A stretch of 64,000 bases of DNA from Polytrichum commune. Taxonomy: Eukaryota > Streptophyta > Polytrichopsida > Polytrichales > Polytrichaceae. How positions within the stretch are numbered: the stretch's first letter is position 1; every line of letters starts with the position of its first letter. The position numbers and the translations under genes are program-made. Positions 55,332 through 64,000 of this stretch are shown piece by piece. The notes under the pieces were generated by a model, which was given only the letters and a program-made list of their open reading frames with translations, did not search any database and was not told where the DNA came from. Where the stretch lies: positions 14,200,001 to 14,264,000 of the forward strand of contig OX485804.1 in the NCBI GenBank assembly GCA_950295325.1, read 5' to 3'.

Positions 55332-58330
55332 CCTCTTGTCGGTAATAGTGCCACCTAGGGTGCTCTGTGAGATGAAGATTGTCACCTCCCCACTGCAGCT
55401 ACGTTTAGGAAGTGAAATTCGACTTGATAGGCTCCAGAAACCTGACAAACTTATTACTTACATCCATTTGCTTCAGCACACAGGAGCTTTCTTTATGCCT
55501 TTAGTTCCTGAATCAGTGATTCAGCTCCTCTGCTGCATGCCTGTTTCTGGCAGCAGTTCAGTTACTCAGTAATCACATTGCAGGTCCGTATTTTTATTTT
55601 TATTTTCTTATTAAAATCCTATGACACCCCACTCACCCTGTCTGTTTAGGAGGTGCTCTGCCCTGCCTGCCTGCAAATTCCACTGGAGTCTGGAACTTCT
55701 GCACTGACTGGTTAAAGAGAGAGGGAGTAGGCAGCTTACAACAAGTGAGCCTCTGTCTCTGTCTCTGTCTCTGTCTGCACAGAGCATGCCTTGCTGCAAG
55801 CCTCCTGTAATAATTATGGGTTGTCAACTCCCCTGTGGTTATAAGGCTTTGGCGTAAAAACGTGGTAGTTTTTAACAAGTTGAGCTTGGTGGTGCTCACA
55901 GTGCTGGTCATCATAAGGGATTAAGATGTGGAGACTCCTCCTCGATTTATGCTGCGGGTGGCAGGCTTGAAGCACTTCCCTCCCGTGCGAGCTAATGGTT
56001 TCAGTAGTTTTCTTATCTGGGCGAGATGCTGATGATCAAGTTCACACACGAGGCTATGCATGTCAGAAGTTGATCAGGTTCTCACACTCGGACCATGGAC
56101 CCCCGCCAATTATTTAGCAAAGTGAAACAGACGAGGAGGAGGTATAGACCTGCTTCCATAGCTGGAAGCTGGCTCAAGGATTAATTTGGACTGTCGATGA
56201 TGTAAGTAAGGCGCCTGATCAGATCGAACATGCCTGAAATGGGAGAAGCAGTGTAGAGGATTTAGCTAGCTGTCCACTTTGACTTTGTGCAAGTAGCTTA
56301 GACAATTCTTGTCCTGGGACTGCTTTAATTGAGTGATTTTGACCATTACCTGCAATTCAACCTCAGTACTAATGCTCAAGCGCATGACCATTAGAAACTG
56401 AGTAGAAAATTTGAAGTATATATCAATAGTCAATTGAACACTGTGATGACCAGGGCGAGGGTGATCCCAAGGACAAAACTTTGAGCAGATCGTTGGACAT
56501 GCAGTGAGCTTCTTGCTGACCCACTTTTCACAGATCCCCACTTAGTTTACACGCAAATATAATTAGGAGAGTGGCCATGACTTTGTATTTTACTATTTCT
56601 AAACGTTGAAACTCTGACCTTGCCCTTGCACCTCAAGTGAGTCGAGGAAGTTTCACTTGTTCCAATATTTTTTCCAAAACCATATATATGCCCAATCGAA
56701 GCCATTCATTAGCTCTAAGGACCTTCTGTGCGATAACCAATTTATCGCACTCTTAACTTACCATAAAGTAGTGCCTGAAGCTGCTTCTATTACTTCAACG
56801 TTTCAACTTTTAAGTACTGGGTGTTTAAAAAAGCCCTTGAGTTCTTTGCACCGACCTCATTGGCTCACATTGAAACTGACTGAAACCAACACAGAAACAA
56901 GCTATAAGATTTTCTGAGTTTGCAGAGTTTTTAGTACAGAATCTTATTGTCGACGGACACTTCATATTCCGGGCATGCCAGCCAGCCAGCCAAGGCCTGG
57001 CATCCCGGCCTTCCTGCAGCCTTGTCAAGAGTGCGAAATATTCTACAAAATGGCTTAAATGGCAACAACTACCATAAACTCCTGCAGCCTTGTCACATCA
57101 AAGTGCAAAATATTCTACAAAAAGGCTTAAATGGCAACAACTACCATGAACACATGCATGCCTTACTAACAGCCAGCTGCAACTGTACTTCTATGGTTAC
57201 TTGACTCACCCATAGTTTCCTCAATCATCACCAAATTTCCCAATTTCCACTGCTGAGTCAAACCACAGCAATCCATCTCCTCAATCCCCAGTGCTGAGTC
57301 AACTCATAAAATTGTAACAAACCCCATAGATAATTTTACTTATAACTCACAAGACAGAGAGCATATAAGGTGTCATGTGCATGCATGTTATGTGGTCACT
57401 TTTCTTGCTCAGATGCCCATATTTGAGTGGTCCAAAGGCTTGTACTTAAGAAAGGACACCGAGAAGACATCGCAAGATTGGAGTATGTGCTCAATACATA
57501 GACACCATTTTAGGTCCAATCATTAACCCAATTGTGAGGGCTTATGTGATCATTTCAAATGGAAAATTATTTTTTGGGGATTTGTTTGGCCTCGTGAAGA
57601 ATCTTAGCTGGGCCTCCAACATGTGAAAGTGGAATAAAAATTGACCTTATTGAAGGTGGCGGAATGCTTGACGTCACTACCAAACTTGAATGCACCTAGG
57701 TGCAATTTGGTCTCAAAACAAAGGAGAGCTTCCACTTTGGCTTCCTATAACTTTTGCATCTCAACTTTAATTGTGAAACTTGACATGACCGTCTTCATGA
57801 CTGGCAATTGCTAATTAGATAGATAGAATAGTTTCTGATTTGACCGCAGGATTGAGATTGTTTGTGGAGTTGAAAGTTACCAACAATAAAACCTCCTAAG
57901 TTACCTTAAGTCATGTTCCAATGCGTGGAGGTCAGTTTGATTCTCTAACAACTACCGAGGGGGTAATAGTAACTGACCCCCTATAGATTAGTTGTTGATT
58001 CATCCCAATTTCAGTCTAGTTGTAGACTAGATCTCCCCAAAATCACTAAAAAAATTCAATTTAATTTAGCAAAGCCTTATCACAAAAAAAAACAACAACA
58101 ACATGTAAAGCTAGGATTGTTCACACAAATTTTCAACCATTCATGTGTCTGAAAGTAAAAAAAACTATAATTGAAACATGTAAGGTAAAGTTGGACAAAG
58201 ACGAATGCTAGACAGTAATGTCCTCCTTGACTTTTACAACTTAACAAATCCGCGGTCTCTACAATAATAATCAGTGTTCCACACCCCCACATACTCCCCC
58301 TCAGTAGGCGTTGTGAACACTCACCCCTTG
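55332..58330. other. Intergenic, no supported gene
   Basis: Contains a CTGTCT microsatellite at 55,750-55,778 and a diverged local duplication at 57,020-57,150 ('aatattctacaaaatggctt' and 'aatattctacaaaaaggctt', 70 bases apart). At 57,390-57,560 it carries the dispersed repeat also seen at 49,150-49,330. Open frames up to 93 codons have no domain. Confidence 0.4.
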
Positions 58331-58563
58331 CAGTGACTGGGGAGATGTTTGGGCATCATCGGTTGAGATCCTCCTAGTGTTTGCAAGTCCAACCGGTCAC
58401 ATGTTGACATCCTTCGGTTTTTCTATATTAATTTCAGGAATCTAGGTCCATTAAATTCCTCTAAAGTGATCGGTAATTCTCCTGAAGTCTTGGACTTCAT
58501 CCGATTGTTTCTCAAACTCAACTGGTTCATCTGTATCTAAGTGCTGGCTCTCCCTGATCATTG
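58331..58563 (-). mobile_element. hAT-type MITE, GGGGAGA family, copy 6, perfect 8-bp TSD
   Basis: The 233-bp element has the left end CAGTGACTGGGGAGATG pairing with the right end CTCTCCCTGATCATTG. Identical 8-bp flanks ACCCCTTG lie at 58,323-58,330 and 58,564-58,571. With 17,214-17,445, this copy defines the family. Confidence 0.8.
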
Positions 58564-58798
58564 ACCCCTTGGAGGCGAGGCGATGGCCTTCGTGCCGGGA
58601 AATAACTGAGTGAAGGGAAGGGAAGTGCATGGAACAGGCACAGCACGGTAGGCAAGCAGCAATGGTGTCAGAGCAGGAAGTGAGGTGCAGAACATGCGAC
58701 TGACAGCCTCCTCCAACTTGTCGGTTGGAGTGTCTCCTCACTAATGAGGGCCACGCTGCAAGGCAAACGCAAGCAATGAACGCGGGGAGGGGAGGGGG

Positions 58799-58875
58799 GA
58801 GGAACTGACCACGTGGTTGAGTTTGAGAGATAACTGGTTGAGGTTCAAAGACTTCAGGAAATTTACCGATCTGTT
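58799..58875 (+). mobile_element. GGGGAGA-family MITE fragment
   Basis: 'gtggttgagtttgagagataactggttgagg' and 'gacttcaggaaatttaccgat' match the head half of the family on the plus strand. Both termini are missing. It lies 235 bases from the complete copy 6, in opposite orientation. Confidence 0.5.
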
Positions 58876-59122
58876 CAGACAAACATCATGGAATAGATCT
58901 CAAATTAGTACATCCTAAACTCTGTAATATCAACCCCCATGATGTCACACACTCTCTAGTATCCCGAAACCCTAGGGAACAGATGCTCATAGTTCAAATT
59001 TCACTCCTTATTATTGTCACATTTCTCTCCCTTGTATCACGGAATTTTTCATTCATGCAAACCACCCAAGAAGTCAACCCACACCTTCGCATCGTGCCAT
59101 GCGTCAACATGTGGAGTGTTAC

Positions 59123-59160
59123 CTTCTTCTTCTTCTTCTTCTTCTTTTTCTTCTTCTTCT
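59123..59160 (+). repeat. (TTC)n microsatellite
   Basis: About a dozen TTC triplets with one TTTTTC interruption. Phe- and Leu-rich runs in the open frames at 58,983-59,494 come from this tract. Confidence 0.9.
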
Positions 59161-59222
59161 GCCACTCATTGAATGTTGGTGCATGCGTCCGTCACATTGC
59201 CCAGGAAGGCCAAGTGAAGTGA

Positions 59223-59676
59223 ACCACACTAGCGTAGGTGACGGGAGAACGAATTCAAATCGTCCTTACACCTCCTTTGTGTTATTTCATGATGTCACAT
59301 GCTACACTAATTCCATCGTATCATGCATCCATGCTAACATTACAAAACTCCGTAATATCACGTGCACTTTGGATGCCACAGGTGTGACACTATGGAGTTT
59401 AGAGCGCAAAGAAAAACCAAAAGATCACATCCTGGTAACCAGTTGGATTTTGGAAAGTGGAGTGGACCACGCTAGCGTACGAGGTGACGGGTGAACGAAT
59501 TCAAATCGTCCTTACACCTCCTTCGTGTTATTCCATAATGTCACATGCTACACTAATTCCATCGTATCACACATCCATGCTAACACTACAGAACTCTGTA
59601 ATATCACGTGCACTTTGGATGCCACAGGTGTGACACTGCGGAGTTCAGAAGACCCAAAAGATCACGTCCTGGTAAG
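59223..59676 (+). repeat. 246-bp tandem duplication
   Basis: Two copies at a spacing of 246 bp ('gaattcaaatcgtccttaca' at 59,251 and 59,497), alike through 'atgctacactaattccatcg' and 'tatcacgtgcactttggatg'. A third, inverted and shorter copy lies at 60,495-60,645. Open frames 59,099-60,130 run through the repeat and are not credible genes. Confidence 0.85.
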
Positions 59677-59749
59677 TAACCGGTGGGAGTTTGGAAACAG
59701 GAGGAGGAAGTCGAGGACCGGCTGTGCCCAAAAATCTCCCCGGGCACTG
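59677..59749 (+). mobile_element. GGGGAGA-family MITE tail fragment
   Basis: The end 'tgcccaaaaatctccccggg' with CACTG matches the family tail. 'aaccggtgggagtttgg' at the start resembles the head interior, so most of the element is deleted. Confidence 0.4.
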
Positions 59750-60043
59750 TGCGGGGCTCGACCACCAACACCACGATCGATGTTCATGTTCCACAGCAGC
59801 TGGTCCCATGACCATGGCCATAGCCTCAATCGCCCTCCCTCCCTCCACCCTCCCCATGTGGCTTGCTCACTCTGTGTCAGTGTGGCCACCACTTTCTGTT
59901 CGGTTGGCAGGGGTTCTAAGCTACCATGTCCCTGCTGGGTAAGTTATGAGGTTACTGCATGCAGCATGCAGGCTGCTCCCTCCCTCCCTCCCTCCGCCCA
60001 TGATTGGGGGGGGGGGGTTTCGCTAACCCACCACCTAAGCTTA

Positions 60044-60409
60044 GGGCCGGTTCACACTATGCCCAAGTCGAGAGGAGAAGCGTCATTTTTCTGGACCAAA
60101 CTATGTCGAGAGGAGAAGCCTTTGGGCTGAAAAAATATATTAAAATAATCCACTGTCAGATTTTGAATATTTTAATGAAAAAAATTTGGCCTCTCGACGG
60201 AAGTTTGGGTTGAGCATTTTGCTCAACCCAAACTTTGCTTGAGAGGCCGAACTCTTGGTGCGAATATTTTTTTCATTAAAATATTCAAAATCTGACATTG
60301 GATTATTTTAATATATTTTTTCAGCCCAAAGGCTTCTCCTCTCAACATAGTTTGGTCCAGAAAAGTGACGCTTCTCCTCTCGAAGTTTGGCCATAGTGTG
60401 AACCGGCCC
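60044..60409. mobile_element. PIF/Harbinger-like MITE, 366 bp, near-perfect hairpin
   Basis: The ends GGGCCGGTTCACACTATG and its complement are flanked by TTA (60,041-60,043 and 60,410-60,412). Almost the whole element is two complementary arms of about 180 bases that meet at a central hairpin, AGTTTGGGTTGAGCA with its complement near 60,200-60,235. TTA duplication plus GGGCC ends indicates a Tourist-type element. Phrases such as 'cgagaggagaagc' repeat within the arm. Open frames here are shadows. Confidence 0.8.
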
Positions 60410-60494
60410 TTACTTACCATGCCGGGTGCAGTTAAAACCCACTCTTGTGGGTTCTTTCTTGATTTATTCTCTTTAAAACTCTTCTTCGGTTTCG

Positions 60495-60645
60495 GTACCT
60501 GCTCTAAACTCCGTAGTATCACATATGTGGCAACCGAAGTGCACGTGATATTACGGAGTTTTGCAGTGTTAACATGGATGCATGATACTAGAGAATTAGT
60601 GTAGCACGTGACATTATGGAATACCACAAGGTGTAAACGTTGCAA
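60495..60645 (-). repeat. Inverted third copy of the 246-bp repeat
   Basis: Read on the minus strand, 'gtgctacactaattctctag', 'catgcatccatgttaacact' and 'ccgtaatatcacgtgcactt' follow the order of the two direct copies at 59.2-59.7 kb. The PIF/Harbinger-like MITE lies between the direct and the inverted copies. Confidence 0.75.
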
Positions 60646-62897
60646 CGCTCAAATCAATGATTTCGTACAGGGATCATTGGTGAATCTCTCAAAGTTGCAC
60701 ACATATGCAAAGTTCAAATTTTCTAGGATGGTTTAACTTTGTTGGCAGCAAAATAACAGGGCAACAATATGGCAGCTATGCCTAATTCAGTCAAGTATTT
60801 TTTTCATGTTATGTTTGATGCTAGTGATTGCAATCGGCTTACTACCGAGCTACTTGGTGAACAATTTACACATTTTCAAAAATAAACAAATCAAATCAAA
60901 TCAAATCAAATCAAAAATTCACACTCTTCATGTAGTCGTTTAACCCTCAACCTTGATCCTAATCCTCACATGGGTTTCTTTCTATACCACCCGAGGCACT
61001 TGAAAGTTGTAGGAGGGGAATTTATTTTCTGAGATCTCAATAGCAATGATCTCACCAACAATCCTTGCGTCCATACAAGACACAAGACATTCTCCATCTA
61101 GCCATCATCTATGCCACCTGAAATTGGTTAGCTATCTGCATTCACTCTGTTCTTTGAGATTGTTTTTGAAGCTAGCACTACAATCTAGATATTAGAGAGT
61201 GAGTGGCATTAGAGGTCGATATTATAGAGTTCATGGTGTACTTTAATTTGGGATCTTTGACCTCGTTTTTAGATGTTAACTTTTCTAAATATAGTAATCC
61301 CCATGCTCCGCACAATAACTTGTGTTTTCACAATAACAAGTGGTAGGTGCTATGAAATATGATCCATGATCAAGGACTTGAGAGTCTTTCTTTTCCATAA
61401 TTTACACTGCATTAGTATCACATGTTACTATGGGTTGAAAGTTAGGTTCGGTAGAAAATATCATGGCCCTCTGTATTCTATTAGTTTGGCCCCGTACCAT
61501 CTTGGCCCTTTGTATCGGTGCATATAACACATCACTTTAATATGGATTCCTCAACTTTTTGGAACGGTGGGACGATGGAATCACCACCACCTCCACGTCT
61601 TCCATTGTGTACAAATGTTTGGGTTGAAAATTAGGATGGTCCACAATAATTTTGAACCTAGGTTTATAAGATTTTAGGATTTTGTGTCCTCTTCTTAACA
61701 CGATGTCATAGGGTCTTGCATGATTTGAGGTGAAGAAGCGAATAGGTACAAGTTTTGGAAAAAGGGAACCCTAAAGGGCACATGCAAGGTTGGTTGCCCA
61801 AAAGGAGTGTCCCCACCAAAACTGCCAATTCTTGAAGGCTTTCAAGTAGCTTATAAATACATCTTCTTGTGAACATAAGAAAATTGATAGTCCTTTGTAT
61901 ACCATATAGTATTGTAACCCAAACTAATGGTATATAATGATGTTGATTTATTCTAAATATCCTTTCTATTGCATTAAGTATCTTTTACTTGAAGGAAAGC
62001 AAAGAAATGCCTTCAGTGTGAGACCATACATCATAAGATGCAACATGGTTTAATCAACATGTAAGCATCAACATGAGCTCATAAATACATAAAATTCCAT
62101 TTAAGAAAAATAAATTTTAGATTATAAATAAATGCACTTGATTATGAACAATAGGGCAACATGCCAAAGGACCTCTATTTTGACAATACTTGGTGGTTTC
62201 AAAAAATATTTACACAAATTAGGATGTAATGGAGTGATACAAACTTAAAGTATTCTTAACCACATAGAAGACATGTACAAATTATTCATCTCAAAGCACC
62301 AATTGCCTCGTAATTATAAATATGAAAAAAAAAATTGTGGTTATTGACAAAATTTTGAGTTAGAAAATTGCTTCTATATCCATACTAGCTTTTTGTGTTA
62401 TTCTTTTATTTTTGGGAGGCATTTTTGCATTTCTTACGTCAGTAATAAAAAAAAATCTTGATTCTTGAAGGGATACCCCAACCTTGCATGCACCCTAGAA
62501 TCTATCATTATGATAAGTGAGGTGGAGATTTCTTACAAATAAATTTGTTTGAAATGCCACATGTATTGATGTGAATGTGATTACTATTTTCATCCCATAT
62601 GACTAAGTTCGAACATATGTACTTGGCGTGAGTCAAGAAAAGTTGCATTGCCCATAATTATTTAGGTTGTCAAAATTATAGTGGACCAAAATAATAGGTT
62701 GTTACCAATGTAGTTGCCACCAGACAATTCCACATGGGTTTCAAACTTGTAGTGATCATGCCAAACATTTTTTTGGGCGCATCTAATATTGATTGGATAT
62801 AAGAAAGCACAATACTATGACATGTAATCGATGATCATGTTATCTTTATGTCATGGTGTAGCCATAATTTACATCCAATAATGCATACATGTCACCC
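60646..62897. other. Intergenic, no supported gene
   Basis: A CAAAT pentamer repeat occurs at 60,887-60,914. Otherwise AT-rich DNA without long frames, tRNA-like sequences or bounded repeats. Confidence 0.5.
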
Positions 62898-62910
62898 TAC
62901 CATTGTATTA

Positions 62911-63166
62911 TAGTATAACCAACATTGGGCAATTTGACGTGAATTTGAGCCTGTTGGCCCTTCCATGTTCAAGAATCCCCTTGGTGCAGGGTGGGGTTTA
63001 CTGCCTACCTTGTGGTGGGCGGGCTCTTGGCTTCCTACTTATCTAGCTAGTCTTTTATGTCAAGTAGAGAGAAGATTTCATAGTGGAAATCGAACCACCA
63101 ACCACTCCATTCAAAAATGGGCACCTCTCCACTATCACCCAGTAGTTTAGGGTCATCTCGGACCAC
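62911..63166 (-). mobile_element. SINE, full-length copy with 13-bp target duplication
   Basis: On the minus strand the A-box-like 'tgggtgatagtggagagg' (63,124-63,141) is followed about 35 bases later by the B-box-like TGGTTCGATTTCC (63,085-63,097), as in RNA polymerase III promoters of tRNA-derived SINEs. The body and tail match 15,920-16,188. The flanks TACCATTGTATTA (62,898-62,910) and TACCATCGTATTTA (63,167-63,180) are near-identical direct repeats, a good sign of reverse-transcribed insertion. The tail is not a long poly-A. Open frames here are shadows. Confidence 0.8.
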
Positions 63167-63180
63167 TACCATCGTATTTA

Positions 63181-64000
63181 CTAAGCACCCAATACCTCCT
63201 TGCTGCTTCCGCAGTTTGGTGGATTGGGCGCTCCTCAAATCTATCACCTTATTTGGTGGGGTAAATGGCCATAATGTGGACATACGCCTCCAACCATGTA
63301 AATTTTTGTGACACCTATCAAGGGTGGGGCAAACCGAGGGAGGGAAGGGAGAAATCGATGATAATCTACTATTGCATAGCATGTGTTTTTCTTGTTTTTT
63401 TTAGCATGATTAACCCTTAAGCGCTCATAAAACCCGAAATGTGTCGCCACCTAATATTTGATGGGTTTGCGACCCCCTAGGTGGAAATCTACGTGGATGG
63501 AAGGTATTTATTGGTGTAGGGTGGTGCCCACGACCATGTGGGCCAAAATAAGATATAAAAACCTCATACTCTAAGCATGTAGGTTATTTTTGTTAGGTTT
63601 GCATTTGCTTGTTTTGGGAGGTGCTCTCATGAGCTATCTATATGTAGGAGCCAATATCTTCTACATCTGTTGCACAATTTGAATGGAGTTTTTTTCCTCT
63701 TAGGACAAGGTGATGGTTGTGCACAACTTGACCACATGGATTTGGAAAACAATTAGCGCACATGTTGCTTGCTCCATGAAAAAGGGAAAATCTCCCCAAA
63801 CTTACCTCATGTGTCCCTCCAACTTTGAGGGCGACATACTTCATCTAAATTTGCTAAAAAAAACCCCAAATTTTGGGGAGTAGCTCATTCGACATGCACA
63901 TAAAATATCGCCCCATCCAAATTGGGCGTCATATGTGGAAGACACTGACTCATTATGGGAAAGTTGCCAACTTTCTAATACTTGTGGCATGACCAAAATG
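63181..64000. other. Intergenic, possible LTR-like promoter
   Basis: AGATATAAAAACC at 63,551-63,563 looks like a TATA box, with a T-rich leader after it, but no LTR ends were found. A GGGAGGGAAGGGAG stretch lies near 63,340. No gene is supported. Confidence 0.3.

Noticed and set aside
59099-60130. Frames of 131 and 201 codons
   Set aside because: They run through a TTC microsatellite, both 246-bp repeat copies and a MITE fragment, with no domain.

Overview
The window is nuclear DNA from a land plant. The clearest evidence is two intact alpha-expansin genes with the two introns usual for plant EXPA genes, together with plant-type MITEs and a SINE. The density is about two genes in 64 kb, in a background of degraded mobile elements, which fits a large, repeat-rich genome. 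I cannot name the species. A Tc1-type transposase relic and LINE-like fragments hint at a non-flowering lineage, but only weakly.

Layout. 0.2-4.6 kb: a decayed expansin pseudogene (two exon-1 remnants in a tandem duplication, one exon 2, a possible exon-3 scrap) broken up by a hAT-like element and a MITE. 4.6-19 kb: intergenic DNA with many small inverted-repeat elements: a 1.35 kb element carrying 188-bp tandem repeats, a 322-bp foldback full of short palindromes, hAT, Mutator-like and TA-type MITEs, two SINE copies and a LINE-like fragment. 19-26.3 kb: the most unusual part, a large foldback whose long inverted arms contain tandem arrays of one 22-bp palindrome; the same palindrome continues outside the arms in other spacer contexts. 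26.3-41.5 kb: more intergenic DNA with MITEs and fragments. 41.5-54.3 kb: two expansin genes in the same orientation (CDS 42,471-44,260 and 51,993-53,662) with GC/CT-rich or TATA-bearing upstream regions; between them lie a threefold tandem repeat and a full-length but broken Tc1-like transposase on the minus strand. 54.3-64 kb: intergenic DNA with hAT, PIF/Harbinger and TA-type MITEs, a 246-bp tandem repeat with an inverted third copy, and a SINE with clear target-site duplications.

Function. The two expansins are predicted secreted cell-wall-loosening proteins. With the pseudogene they form a local family that arose by duplication. Much of the rest is explained by non-autonomous transposons, several of which can be bounded to the base by target-site duplications. 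All comparisons were made by eye, with no alignment or database search.
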